Below are positions 17,770-26,186 of a stretch of DNA of 64,000 nt, piece by piece. Under the pieces are notes generated by a model. That model did not search any database. It saw only the letters and a list, made by a program, of their open reading frames with translations, and had not been told where the DNA came from. How positions within the stretch are numbered: the first letter of the stretch is position 1; every line of letters begins with the position of its first letter. The stretch is from contig UQVS01000003.1 in assembly GCA_900544615.1 (NCBI GenBank), positions 1 to 64,000 of the forward strand, written 5' to 3'. A program made the position numbers and the translations under genes. This DNA is from an uncultured Oscillibacter sp. GTDB taxonomy: Bacteria > Bacillota > Clostridia > Oscillospirales > Oscillospiraceae.

Positions 17770-18663
17770 GTGAAGAAAATTCTCTTTACAGGCTCTGGGG
17801 TGGCCATCGTAACGCCATTCAAGGACGGAAAGGTGAATCTGTCATCCTTCGGCAGGCTCATTGACCGGCAGCTTGCCGGCGGCACCGACGCCATCATCGT
17901 CTGTGGCACCACCGGGGAAACGGCCACCATGACGCAGAGCGAACGGGCGGAGGTGATCGCCTGCTGCGTGGATCGCGTGGCAGGCCGGGTGCCGGTAATT
18001 GCCGGAACCGGCGCCAACGATACCCGCGTTGCCTGCGGCAATGCGCTGGCGGCGGAGCGTCTGGGAGCAGACGGGCTTCTGATCGTCACGCCCTACTACA
18101 ACAAAGCCACCCAGCAGGGGCTTCTGCGGCACTACAAGGCCATTGCGGATTCTGTCACGACGCCAATCATCCTTTATAACGTTCCCTCCCGCACCGGGGT
18201 CAATATTCTGCCGGAAACCTATGCGGAGCTGGCCCGGCATCCCAACGTCGTCGGCGTCAAGGAAGCCTGCGGAGATCTCAGCCAGGTACAGAAGACCCGA
18301 AACCTCTGCCCTGCTGATTTTGCTATCTGGTCCGGCAATGATGACGAGACGGCCGCCATCTGTATGCTGGGCGGCTCCGGGGTCATTTCTGTGGCAGCCA
18401 ATGTCCTCCCTGCCCAGATGCACGAATTGACGTCCCTGTGCCTTGCCAATGATTTCCACGCCGCAGGCAGGCTGCAATTAAAGCTGAAGCCCCTCTGCGA
18501 CGCCCTTTTCTGTGAGGTCAATCCCATCCCGGTGAAAACCGCCTTGAATCTTATGGGACTGGAAGCCGGAGAACTGCGGCTTCCTCTCTGCCCGCCTGCT
18601 GATGCCAGCGTAGAGAAGCTGAAACTGGCTCTCTCCGCCTGGGATCTGCTTCCAAACCCGTGA
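17770..18663 (+). CDS. dapA: 4-hydroxy-tetrahydrodipicolinate synthase
   Basis: A 297-residue class I aldolase condensing pyruvate with aspartate semialdehyde, the first committed step to diaminopimelate, lysine and dipicolinate. It shows CGTTGETATM, the YNVPSRTGVNI motif with the conserved Tyr, and the Schiff-base lysine in VGVKEACGD. The GTG at 17770 is preferred: GGGAGGT lies 7 bases upstream, while the in-frame ATG at 17725 falls inside the terminator hairpin. Confidence 0.94.
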   Translation: MKKILFTGSGVAIVTPFKDGKVNLSSFGRLIDRQLAGGTDAIIVCGTTGETATMTQSERAEVIACCVDRVAGRVPVIAGTGANDTRVACGNALAAERLGADGLLIVTPYYNKATQQGLLRHYKAIADSVTTPIILYNVPSRTGVNILPETYAELARHPNVVGVKEACGDLSQVQKTRNLCPADFAIWSGNDDETAAICMLGGSGVISVAANVLPAQMHELTSLCLANDFHAAGRLQLKLKPLCDALFCEVNPIPVKTALNLMGLEAGELRLPLCPPADASVEKLKLALSAWDLLPNP

Positions 18664-18683
18664 TTGCTTCATGTTTTCCCGGA

Positions 18684-18719
18684 AAAAGTGCCGCTGTTCT
18701 GACAAACAGCGGCACTTTT
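18684..18719. terminator. Bidirectional terminator between dapA and tyrS
   Basis: AAAAGTGCCGCTGTT (18684-18698) and AACAGCGGCACTTTT (18705-18719) form a perfect 15-bp stem around a 6-base loop. It ends the convergent dapA (+) and tyrS (-) units. Confidence 0.9.
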
Positions 18720-18746
18720 CAAATCAATCTGATCGTTTTCACAAAA

Positions 18747-19973
18747 TCAGGCAGTGTAGACCCGGTGGAACACCTTCTTGCCCTTCTTGATAACCACGCC
18801 GTCGCCGGCAAACTGCTCCTGATCGAAGGTCACGTCGATGGCCGCCACCTTCTGGTCGTTGACGGCCACGCCGCCCTGCTGGATCAGCCGCCGGGCTTCG
18901 CCGTTGGAAGCGCACAGGCCGCAGGCCACCAGCAGTTCGATGACGCCGATTTTGCCATCGGAAAACCGGGCTTCCGGCAGCTGCGTAGCGGGCATATTTT
19001 CGCTGCTGCCGCTGCCGCCAAACAGCGCTCTGGCGGCTTCCTGCGCCTTGTTGGCCTCGGCCTCACCATGTACCAGCTTGGTCAGCTCATAGGCCAGGAT
19101 TTCCTTGGCACGGTTCAGCTGGCTGCCCTCCCAGCTGTCCATGGCATCGATCTGCTCCAGCGGCAGGAAGGTCAGCATCCGAATGCACTTGAGAACGTCC
19201 GCATCCCCCACATTCCGCCAGTACTGGTAGAAATCAAAGGGCGTGGTCTTGTTGGGGTCCAGCCACACGGCGCCGCTGGCGGTCTTGCCCATTTTCTTAC
19301 CCTCACTGTTGAGCAGCAGGGTGATGGTCATGGCGTAGGCGTCCTTGCCCAGCTTGCGGCGGATCAGCTCCGTGCCGCCCAGCATATTGCTCCACTGGTC
19401 GTCGCCGCCGAATTGCAGGTTGCAGCCCACCGTCTGGAACATATGATAAAAGTCATAGGACTGCATGATCATATAGTTGAATTCCAGGAAACTGAGGCCC
19501 TTTTCCATCCGCTGCTCATAGCACTTGGCCCGCAGCATATTGTTCACGGAGAAGCAGGCGCCCACTTCCCGCAGCAGGTCAATATAGTTCAGCTTCAGCA
19601 GCCAGTCGGCGTTATTGAGCATCATGGCCTTGCCGTCGCCAAACTCGATGAACCGCTCCATCTGCCGCTTGAAGCACTCGGCATTGTGGTCGATATCCTC
19701 CTTGGTCAGCATCTTCCGCATATCGTTGCGCCCGGAGGGGTCACCGATCATGGTGGTGCCGCCGCCAATGAGGGCGATGGGCTTGTTGCCTGCCATCTGA
19801 AGCCGCTTCATCAGGCACAGGGCCATGAAATGACCCACGTGCAGGCTGTCTGCTGTGCAGTCAAAGCCAATGTAGAAGGTGGCCTTTCCGTTGTTTACCA
19901 GTTCCCGAATCTGCTCCTCGTCCGTGACCTGAGCGATCAGACCGCGGGCTTTCAGTTCTTCATAAATCTGCAT
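18747..19973 (-). CDS. tyrS: Tyrosyl-tRNA synthetase
   Basis: A 408-residue class I aminoacyl-tRNA synthetase. The HIGH-type motif is HVGHF (about residue 46), the KMSKS-type motif is KMGKT, and an S4 RNA-binding domain ends the protein (GEARRLIQQGGVAVND). GGDDQWSNMLGG is a typical TyrRS active-site stretch. It is the second gene after a Tyr-type T-box leader; the EamA transporter gene lies between leader and tyrS, 31 bases upstream. Confidence 0.97.
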   Translation of the reverse strand: MQIYEELKARGLIAQVTDEEQIRELVNNGKATFYIGFDCTADSLHVGHFMALCLMKRLQMAGNKPIALIGGGTTMIGDPSGRNDMRKMLTKEDIDHNAECFKRQMERFIEFGDGKAMMLNNADWLLKLNYIDLLREVGACFSVNNMLRAKCYEQRMEKGLSFLEFNYMIMQSYDFYHMFQTVGCNLQFGGDDQWSNMLGGTELIRRKLGKDAYAMTITLLLNSEGKKMGKTASGAVWLDPNKTTPFDFYQYWRNVGDADVLKCIRMLTFLPLEQIDAMDSWEGSQLNRAKEILAYELTKLVHGEAEANKAQEAARALFGGSGSSENMPATQLPEARFSDGKIGVIELLVACGLCASNGEARRLIQQGGVAVNDQKVAAIDVTFDQEQFAGDGVVIKKGKKVFHRVYTA

Positions 19974-20004
19974 GATTTCTTCTCCTTACTCCATATGATT
20001 TCTA

Positions 20005-20883
20005 TCATGGTTCTTTTTCTGACTTTGATTCACTTCTGCGGCCCTTGGCCACATTGTACCAGATGACGCCGCAGACAACGACCACCGCGCCCAGCAGTGC
20101 GGCAGCACCGACCCGTTCCCGGTAAAAAAACGCCACCAGCAACGGATTCAGCACCGGCTCAATGCCGCTGATGAGAGCCGCCCGTACCGCAGGCGTGGTT
20201 TTCAGGCCCGTACACATCAGCACATAGGCAAGCCCCACCTGAAAAACGCCCAGGATAAACACATTGGTCAGAGCTGTGGGTGTAAAGATGGTCTCCTGCA
20301 GCAGGAACGGCAGGCCGATCGCCGCACTGAGGATGTCCCCCCAGAACACGGAGCAGATGGGATCTGCATCTGGCAGATCGTTCATCAGGAACACTCCGGC
20401 ATAGCTCAGCCCACTCAGCAGAGCGATCACGTTGCCAACCGTCCCGCCTGTTTCCAGACTGTCCACAAAAAAGCAGACAACGCCGCAGAGAACAATGCCG
20501 CAGGCGGCAAGATCCAGCCGATCCGGCTTCTTCCGCCAGAACAGCAGGCTCAGCAAAATCACAAAGACCGGCGCCGTGTACTGCAGTACAATGGCGTTGG
20601 CGGCAGTGGTCAGCTTATTGGCCAGTGCGTACAGCGTGTTGGTGCCGCAGACACTGATGGCTCCCAATGCGATCCGGCGGTTGAAGCGAAGGGGATGATG
20701 CGTCAGACGCAGAAACAGACCAATCACCAGCATGGAGAGGATGTTCCGCCCGCTGTTGATGCTCATGGCGTTCCACGGGATTACTTTGATACACAGACCG
20801 CCGATGCTGTAGAGTACTGCGGCGTAGAATACAAACCGCGTTCCCTGCCTGCGGAGCCGTTCCGTCTGCGTTATGCTGTCCAT
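20005..20883 (-). CDS. EamA/DMT family transporter in a T-box operon
   Basis: A 292-residue membrane protein with about ten hydrophobic helices and two EamA-type halves (RNILSMLVIGLFLRL; LTTAANAIVLQYTAPVFVILLS and, in the second half, GLSYAGVFLMND, SGIEPVLNPLLVAFFYRE). A longer frame runs upstream, but that DNA is the T-box leader. The ATG at 20883 directly follows the leader terminator and has AGGGGG upstream. Its position between a tyrosine T-box and tyrS suggests it moves tyrosine or another aromatic amino acid; this is inference. Confidence 0.85.
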   Translation of the reverse strand: MDSITQTERLRRQGTRFVFYAAVLYSIGGLCIKVIPWNAMSINSGRNILSMLVIGLFLRLTHHPLRFNRRIALGAISVCGTNTLYALANKLTTAANAIVLQYTAPVFVILLSLLFWRKKPDRLDLAACGIVLCGVVCFFVDSLETGGTVGNVIALLSGLSYAGVFLMNDLPDADPICSVFWGDILSAAIGLPFLLQETIFTPTALTNVFILGVFQVGLAYVLMCTGLKTTPAVRAALISGIEPVLNPLLVAFFYRERVGAAALLGAVVVVCGVIWYNVAKGRRSESKSEKEP

Positions 20884-20885
20884 TG

Positions 20886-21150
20886 AAAAAGCCCCCTGTC
20901 CTTTCGGACAGAGGGCGTAATTGACGCGGTACCACCTCTGATTCGCCGCCTCCTCGCAGAAAGCGGCCTCACGCCGTGCCATCACACGGCAGCGCGGTAA
21001 CGGGCGCACCCGGAGCACGCCTACTGAGCCATGGGCCGTTGGGGTGCCAGCTCCGCGGTGTAGTTCAGCGGCGGCCCTCTCCCCTTTCCACCATCTCAGG
21101 GGCTCTCTTGACAGGACACTTCCACATACTTCTCCGCATCATTGCTGTAA
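20886..21150 (-). promoter_or_regulatory. T-box riboswitch, probable tyrosine specifier (UAC)
   Basis: Minus-strand leader of the eamA-tyrS operon. The T-box core GAGGTGGTACCGCG (20925-20938) pairs with uncharged tRNA acceptor ends. It is followed by a terminator (GCCCTCTGTCC / GGACAGGGGGC, then TTTTT at 20886-20890). Upstream is a GA-rich Stem I. The likely specifier loop reads CTGAACTACACC, putting the codon UAC (20060 offset: 21060-21062) where a Tyr codon is expected, in agreement with the downstream tyrS. Uncharged tRNA-Tyr should favour antitermination. Confidence 0.9.
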
Positions 21151-21157
21151 TGCAGCT

Positions 21158-21186
21158 ATTGTAGCGGATTTTCCGGGAAATGTCAA
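21158..21186 (-). promoter_or_regulatory. Sigma-A promoter of the T-box operon
   Basis: On the minus strand TTGACA (21181-21186), 17 bases, TACAAT (21158-21163). Transcription would start about 7 bases later, at the beginning of the T-box Stem I. Confidence 0.88.
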
Positions 21187-21191
21187 CCTCT

Positions 21192-21692
21192 TTATGGCCG
21201 CCAGACGCCAAATATCGTCAAAAAGCGGATGCCCTGATAGTCGTATGTGCTGAGCGGGCGGTTATCTGCATCGTAGCTGTGGGCGGCGATGAGTACATTC
21301 TCCGGCGCTGCGGGATGTCCCACGGACACCACCACCGGCGAATGCCGGAAATCCGTTCCGTTGAAAGACAGCTGGATCAGATCGCCGGGGTGCAGATCCG
21401 CCAGTTCGCAGGGGCGGGCAGCCGGCCCTGCGGTCTGCTCTTCCCGCGTCAGGAAATTGTAAAGATACGGCACGCCGGTCCAGGCCGGAGCCTTCTGGTT
21501 GGCGTCAATATAATACCAGCCGAAGGTAGGCGTAAAATTCATGACGCCGCTTCCTACGTAAATGCACTGGGAGGCAAAGTTGGTACAGTCGCCCCCAAGA
21601 TTTTCGTAGTCATAAAAGGCGGGGTTCCGGCCGTAGGCCCAACGGTGAGCATACAGTACGGCGGCCCGCCGGTCATAGGGCGCAAGGTGCAT
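21192..21692 (-). CDS. Amidase domain protein (Amidase_6-like)
   Basis: A 166-residue protein matching the putative amidase domain often found in Clostridia. GGDCTNFASQCIYVGSG (around residue 33) holds the probable catalytic Cys, and HSPVVVSVG the probable His. The start at 21692 has AAGGGGAG upstream; no signal peptide is seen, so export is doubtful. Role unknown, perhaps peptidoglycan or peptide cleavage. It lies downstream of the sigma/anti-sigma pair, separated by a strong hairpin. Confidence 0.75.
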   Translation of the reverse strand: MHLAPYDRRAAVLYAHRWAYGRNPAFYDYENLGGDCTNFASQCIYVGSGVMNFTPTFGWYYIDANQKAPAWTGVPYLYNFLTREEQTAGPAARPCELADLHPGDLIQLSFNGTDFRHSPVVVSVGHPAAPENVLIAAHSYDADNRPLSTYDYQGIRFLTIFGVWRP

Positions 21693-21731
21693 AGACGGAC
21701 TCCCCTTTCCCACCAGCCTATGTGAAAGCAG

Positions 21732-21766
21732 AGCAAGGCGTGCGTGTTTTCCACGCACGCCTTGCT
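21732..21766 (-). terminator. Long stem-loop after the DUF4179 gene
   Basis: AGCAAGGCGTGCGTG (21732-21746) and CACGCACGCCTTGCT (21752-21766) form a perfect 15-bp stem with a 5-base loop, 6 bases after the stop codon. The T-run is poor, so it may terminate weakly or protect mRNA ends. Confidence 0.7.
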
Positions 21767-21772
21767 TCAGGC

Positions 21773-23221
21773 CTATCTGATAACCACATCAGCAGTGCTG
21801 TTGGTAATCCGTGTCCAGCAGGGCTCCAGCCACACACAGTCCGCCGTGTAATCCTTGAGACCGAAGGTCTCAAAGTACCGCCCTTCCTCTTTCGCGGCTT
21901 TTTCGGCGGCCTCGTAAGATTCCAGCTCCGCGCCGGAGATCTCGCCCAAGATCATGGGCGAATCGGATACACCCCGCTGGTCGATGTCATGGGCCGTGCC
22001 ATCCTCGTCATAGAAGCAGCTTTTCCAGATCTGGTAATGCATCGTTTTCTCCCAGCGCGCCCCGGCGCTGAAGGACACCACCCAGCCGGCATTCCGCTTC
22101 TCCGCCCATTCCAGACGGACGCCCTGGGGCGGGTTCTCGATCATGCCCTTTGCCAGATCCACCTTCACCCGCTCCTGTCCCTTGTCGATCCAGGAAGCCC
22201 CGGTGACATGGAGGGTCAGGTGTTCCCCGGTGGAGAAATAGGGACTGTCCAGCCAGACGGAATCCGTGGAGGGATCGTCCGGGTTTCCAGTGGCGGAAAT
22301 GCCGTTGACGATGCCGTTGAACCGCTCTCCCCGCTCGTTTTCCAGATAGAAGTTCAACTCCGTCAGCCACGCGGTGTTGGCAGGATCATAGTCGAAGTTC
22401 AGCCGCAGATGGGTGGGATAGACCTCTGCCTCCGTCAGTGTCACGGACTGGCCGTCCAACAGGAAGGTCTCTCCTACATCAATGACCGTCCCCTGCTCCG
22501 TGTAGGTGGGGTCGAAGTGCAGTTCAAAGGTAAAGGCGGCCAAGATCTCCCGCTGCTCCTTCGGATTGTCGGACAGCAGTTCGTCACCGTAGTCGGCCAC
22601 GTTGGACTGCGCCGGGGGCTTTTGGCTCTCATAGAGATGCTTATTGTCATAAACACCGAAGGTCATGGTCAGGCAGTCCGGCACATCCCGGTCCATGAAG
22701 TCGATCCGGAGTTCCATGAGATCGCCGTTTTCAATGCCATAGCTGCTGAAGGAAGAAGCGTATCCATCTTGTTTCCCCGGCACCGTCAGCGTTGGGTGGT
22801 CTAAATCCAGATGGGCGTAATCGTCAGACTGGATGGAGAAGAACACGTCCACCTGCTTTCGATCCACGATCAGGTATTCCACCTTTGCTGTGATGCCGTT
22901 TTGGTACTGAGACAGATTCATGGGCTGCACATAGTCGTGCTCCACGGCGGCGGACAGGCTGGGCGACCAGCTGACTGCCCTGGCCAGATCGGAGATCAGG
23001 GGAATACTTCCGCAGGCCCGTGCAAAGGGAACCGACAGGTTCACCAGCAGGACAAACGCCGCAAAGCAGGCGGCCAGACTTCCAGCGGATGAAACCAGAA
23101 TCCGGCGTTTTTTCTGGAAAGTATTTTCCCTTTTCAGCGCTTTTTCAACGGTGCTTTCCAGATTTTCCGGCGTGATTTCCAGCTCTTTCAGCAGCGCTTC
23201 GTATTCTTCTATACGGTTCAT
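21773..23221 (-). CDS. DUF4179 membrane protein, probable anti-sigma factor
   Basis: A 482-residue protein with a short cytoplasmic N-terminus (about residues 1-40, NRIEEYEALLKELEITPENLE), one membrane helix (about 43-66) and a large outer part of the DUF4179 type (VEYLIVDRKQVDVFFSIQSD; LDLDHPTLTV). Its start overlaps the ECF sigma gene by 4 bases (ATGA). This coupling is the usual layout of an ECF sigma and its membrane anti-sigma factor. The signal sensed cannot be read from the sequence. Confidence 0.82.
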   Translation of the reverse strand: MNRIEEYEALLKELEITPENLESTVEKALKRENTFQKKRRILVSSAGSLAACFAAFVLLVNLSVPFARACGSIPLISDLARAVSWSPSLSAAVEHDYVQPMNLSQYQNGITAKVEYLIVDRKQVDVFFSIQSDDYAHLDLDHPTLTVPGKQDGYASSFSSYGIENGDLMELRIDFMDRDVPDCLTMTFGVYDNKHLYESQKPPAQSNVADYGDELLSDNPKEQREILAAFTFELHFDPTYTEQGTVIDVGETFLLDGQSVTLTEAEVYPTHLRLNFDYDPANTAWLTELNFYLENERGERFNGIVNGISATGNPDDPSTDSVWLDSPYFSTGEHLTLHVTGASWIDKGQERVKVDLAKGMIENPPQGVRLEWAEKRNAGWVVSFSAGARWEKTMHYQIWKSCFYDEDGTAHDIDQRGVSDSPMILGEISGAELESYEAAEKAAKEEGRYFETFGLKDYTADCVWLEPCWTRITNSTADVVIR

Positions 23222-23697
23222 ACCTGCTCCTCCTCTCCTAATTCCAGTTTCAGCAGAGCCAGCGCCCGCTTCTGACGGGTGGCGGCAGTCCCCTGTGGGA
23301 TACGCAGCGCCGCGGCAGTTTCTGCCTGCGTGCAGCCGGAAAAGAATCGCAGGATCACCACGCTGCGAAGCTCCTCCGGCAGACGGCGGATCGCCTCTTT
23401 CAAGGGCAGATGCTCATAGGCGTCCGGCCCGGCGGTGTCCGGCAGGGCGTCGTCCCCGCCAGGATGAAACCGCTTCCGGCGGCGCAGTTCATTGTGACAG
23501 GCGTTGATCAGGATCCGGGTGATCCACGTTTCAAAAAAGTCCGGCTGCCGCAGCTGCTTCAGCCCCCGCAGCGCCTGATACACAGCTTCATCCACCGCTT
23601 CCAGCGCATCATCTTCGTTTCCAAGATACAGATAGGCCGTCCGATACAGCCGGGCTTTGACGGCCTCGGTTCGGCCTGCAAACTCCTGCTGATTCAC
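23218..23697 (-). CDS. ECF-type RNA polymerase sigma factor
   Basis: A 159-residue sigma-70 family (ECF) protein. Region 2 is at about residues 10-75 (YRTAYLYLGNEDDALEAVDEAVYQAL, then FFETWITRILINACHNELRRRKR) and region 4 at about 105-155 (LPEELRSVVILRFFSGCTQAETAAALRIPQGT). The GTG at 23697 follows AGGGAGGTG by 7 bases; the open frame up to 23772 has no ribosome binding site. An ECF-like promoter just upstream suggests autoregulation. Confidence 0.9.
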   Translation of the reverse strand: MNQQEFAGRTEAVKARLYRTAYLYLGNEDDALEAVDEAVYQALRGLKQLRQPDFFETWITRILINACHNELRRRKRFHPGGDDALPDTAGPDAYEHLPLKEAIRRLPEELRSVVILRFFSGCTQAETAAALRIPQGTAATRQKRALALLKLELGEEEQV

Positions 23698-23722
23698 AGC
23701 GCCCACCTCCCTTCTTTTATCC

Positions 23723-23751
23723 ATTAGACGGCGGAGCCTTCCATTTTGTTC
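23723..23751 (-). promoter_or_regulatory. ECF-type promoter of the sigma/anti-sigma operon
   Basis: On the minus strand GAAC (23748-23751), 17 bases, CGTCTAAT (23723-23730), 25 bases before the sigma start. The same GAAC-N17-CGTCTAAT arrangement occurs at 32884-32912. The layout fits ECF promoters (AAC -35, CGTC -10). Confidence 0.7.
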
Positions 23752-23782
23752 TCCGAAAAGATATTTTTTCAAAAAGCCGCAA

Positions 23783-23814
23783 AAAACCGGCGGAGCTGCT
23801 GCCCTGCCGGTTTT
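23783..23814 (-). terminator. Terminator after xerD
   Basis: On the minus strand AAAACCGGC / GCCGGTTTT with a T-run. The stem begins within the xerD stop codon and separates xerD from the sigma operon. Confidence 0.7.
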
Positions 23815-24709
23815 ATGCTCTGGGATGCGCTTTTTGATATACGTCTTTCAGCTGGTTTTTGACAACGTGGGTATAGATCTGGGTAGAGGAAATGTCTGCA
23901 TGGCCCAGCATTTCCTGAATGGCCCGAAGATCTGCGCCGTTTTCCAGAAGATGCGCCGCAAAGGAATGGCGCAGGGTGTGGGGGGTGATGTCCTTCTGAA
24001 TCCCTGCCTTCTCCTGATAGTGCTTGATAATCTTCCAGAAGCCCTGACGGCTCATGCGCTCGCCGTTCATGTTTACAAACAGGGCCTGTTCTTCGGTATC
24101 GGCAATGAGCTGGGGACGGATTCCTCTGATATAGTCCTGCAAGGCGCGGACTGCACCGTGGTAAAGCGGGATGATCCGCTCCTTTTTTCCGTTGGAGCAT
24201 CGGATGAACCCGGCCGCGAGGTTCAGGTCCTCCATGTTCAGTGCGATCAGTTCGCTGACCCGGATCCCGGTGGCGTACAGCAACTCCAGCATGGCGTGAT
24301 CCCGGAAGCCTTTCGCGTCCACACATTCCGGCTGTTCCAGAAACAGCTCTACCTCTTTGGCGGTGAGGATTTCAGGATATTTTCGCTCCGCCTTGGCAGC
24401 GACAACCCCCTGCGCGGGGCTGACTTCTATCTCTCCGACGGAGATCATGTAGCTGTAAAAGGATTTGATGGAAGCCAGAAACCGGGTAACGGACGCGGCG
24501 GATTTGCCCCGCCCCTGCATCCAGACCATATAATCTCGAACCATACTGCTATCCGCTTCCCGGAGACCTTTGCCATAATGATTATGTAAATACTCGGCAA
24601 ACTGGGTTGTATCCCGGAGGTAGGAACTGACGGTATTCTGGGACGCGTGCTTTTCGTTTGAAAGATGTGCGCCAAAGCGTGCAATATCGTCCATATTCAC
24701 AACCTCCAT
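23813..24709 (-). CDS. xerD: Site-specific tyrosine recombinase XerD
   Basis: A 298-residue recombinase of the length and composition of XerD, which resolves chromosome dimers at dif. Catalytic motifs: ATGIRVSELIALNMEDL (Arg), HTLRHSFAAHLLENGADL (H-x-x-R) and LGHADISSTQIYTHV (His, Tyr). It directly follows a spoIIM-like gene, the order seen in many Firmicutes. Conserved context makes it the better candidate for the dif recombinase than the gene at 12.5 kb. Confidence 0.9.
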   Translation of the reverse strand: MEVVNMDDIARFGAHLSNEKHASQNTVSSYLRDTTQFAEYLHNHYGKGLREADSSMVRDYMVWMQGRGKSAASVTRFLASIKSFYSYMISVGEIEVSPAQGVVAAKAERKYPEILTAKEVELFLEQPECVDAKGFRDHAMLELLYATGIRVSELIALNMEDLNLAAGFIRCSNGKKERIIPLYHGAVRALQDYIRGIRPQLIADTEEQALFVNMNGERMSRQGFWKIIKHYQEKAGIQKDITPHTLRHSFAAHLLENGADLRAIQEMLGHADISSTQIYTHVVKNQLKDVYQKAHPRA

Positions 24710-24722
24710 CTTCTGAAATATC

Positions 24723-25340
24723 CTAAAATATCCGTTCCAGCAGCGCCTGCAGAAGAACCGGCGACAGCCGAAGATCCAGCCAGATCCCCAAACACAGGGT
24801 CAAACACACACCGATAAGCCGCAGCCAACATCTGCGGCTGTCCGCCTGCACCGGGTATCCTCTCCCAAAGGATGCTCGAAAGCGCACAACGGCCGCTTCC
24901 CAAGATGGAACAGCCAGCAGGAAAAAACACGGAAACGTAATCAGACACCGCAGCCCGAAAAAAACGGCGGCCATCAAAACGCCCTGCCTGCCGAACGACG
25001 CCGCCATACAGCTGACCGCATAGGCGGGGAAAAAGCCGTAGGCCGCTGTCAGCAGCGGCAGCAGAACCGCCCCAATCCCGGTGAACGCAAGCAGAAATGC
25101 CAGTGCCGGCCCCCAAATATACATTGCCGCCAACGAGCGGCCAACATCCGGGGATGACGTGCGCTGCCTGACAGCATTCAAATAGGCGGACAGGTATGCG
25201 GAAAGCTCCTCACTGATCTGCGCGCTGGCGCGGCAGGCGCACATGATCCCCGCCAGTATCCCCAGAAAGAAGAAAACTGCCAGCAGCAAACTGTGCAGCC
25301 AACTGGAACCCGGTCCTTGCCCGATCTGTCTCTGATTCAC
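24723..25340 (-). CDS. spoIIM: Stage II sporulation protein M-like membrane protein
   Basis: A 205-residue membrane protein with about five hydrophobic helices: LLLAVFFFLGILAGIMCAC near the start, then IWGPALAFLLAFTGIGAVLLPL and a long helical hairpin. Topology, size and its place 13 bases upstream of xerD match SpoIIM, part of the DMP peptidoglycan-degrading complex that drives engulfment (with SpoIID and SpoIIP). The assignment rests on topology and synteny more than on motifs. Confidence 0.7.
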   Translation of the reverse strand: MNQRQIGQGPGSSWLHSLLLAVFFFLGILAGIMCACRASAQISEELSAYLSAYLNAVRQRTSSPDVGRSLAAMYIWGPALAFLLAFTGIGAVLLPLLTAAYGFFPAYAVSCMAASFGRQGVLMAAVFFGLRCLITFPCFFLLAVPSWEAAVVRFRASFGRGYPVQADSRRCWLRLIGVCLTLCLGIWLDLRLSPVLLQALLERIF

Positions 25341-25486
25341 ACCGCATCACCTCATCCCAGATTATGAAGGTGGGACAAGATTTATGTTCGGTTGACGTAA
25401 AACATCTCTAAATAAAATATAGTTCAAATCAAAATGTTTCGCAAGGCATTTCCAGAAAAAACCGTTTTTTTGGCATTTATGCCCAA

Positions 25487-25514
25487 ATATTATGTAAACT
25501 ATATTATGTAAACT
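25487..25514. repeat. Tandem 14-bp direct repeat in an AT-rich intergenic region
   Basis: ATATTATGTAAACT occurs twice back to back (25487-25500, 25501-25514). It lies about 150 bases upstream of spoIIM (-) and downstream of the TIGR04086 gene. A regulator-binding role is possible. The rest of the 304-base gap 25341-25644 holds no gene that I can see. Confidence 0.6.
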
Positions 25515-25644
25515 CAAGAAACAAGTGCAGTTTAAGCCCCTGGTGCTCTTTAAAATTGCAAGATGTGGTGTTGAAATCGCTCAGCCGATCCCCATATCTG
25601 CACAGAAGTGCAGATCACTTCCCACCCCCTTCCGACGATGTCAC

Positions 25645-26064
25645 TCATGCGTTTTTTGCTCTTTTGGTAGATTTGACGAATCGCTTTCTCTGACGCTTCC
25701 CGCTTTTCCCACAGACAGTGCCTGACAGAAGCCCCCCTGCCAGCACCATTGCAAGAATCAGCAGTCCGCGGGACGTTATCATCTCATCCCATGTACTCAA
25801 GCAGATCATGATCAGCAGCAGGCAGAACCCTCCCGCGTTCAGGCAGGCCCCGCCAAAGCCGAGCGTCCCCCGTCCCACAGCAAGACCTCCGCAGAAAGCC
25901 GAAAACAATGCTGCCGCCGCAAGAAGCGGGAATGTCTGTTCCTCCCCCAGCGTTCCCCGCATGACCAACAGGGTTGTCAGCAGAATCCCTGCAAAATTCA
26001 CGACGGCAGTCACAAGCAGCCCTGTGAGCAGTCCCTTCCATGCAGACTTGTTTTTTCCGGGCAT
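25645..26064 (-). CDS. TIGR04086 family membrane protein
   Basis: A 139-residue protein with four hydrophobic helices (GLLTGLLVTAVVNFAGILLTTLLV; FPLLAAAALFSAFCGGLAVGR; LNAGGFCLLLIMICL; GLLILAMVLAGGLLSGTVC) and a strongly basic tail. This family is usually encoded beside yajC in Clostridia, as here. ATG 26064 follows GGGGGAGGGG. Function unknown. Confidence 0.75.
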   Translation of the reverse strand: MPGKNKSAWKGLLTGLLVTAVVNFAGILLTTLLVMRGTLGEEQTFPLLAAAALFSAFCGGLAVGRGTLGFGGACLNAGGFCLLLIMICLSTWDEMITSRGLLILAMVLAGGLLSGTVCGKSGKRQRKRFVKSTKRAKNA

Positions 26065-26150
26065 AGTAAACCCCTCCCCCAAATATGCTTCTGGAACAGC
26101 ATATTCCGGGAGAGGAGTATCTTATGCCAGATCAACAAGCAATCTCAAGT

Positions 26151-26180
26151 AAAAAGGCGCGGTGCTAAGCACCACGCCTT
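26151..26180 (-). terminator. Terminator after yajC
   Basis: On the minus strand AAGGCGTGGTGCT / AGCACCGCGCCTT (one mismatch), followed by TTTTTACTT, just after the yajC stop. Confidence 0.85.
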
Positions 26181-26186
26181 AAGGAT

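Noticed and set aside
18660..20066. Long plus-strand open frame opposite tyrS
   Set aside because: Antisense shadow of a complete tyrosyl-tRNA synthetase gene.
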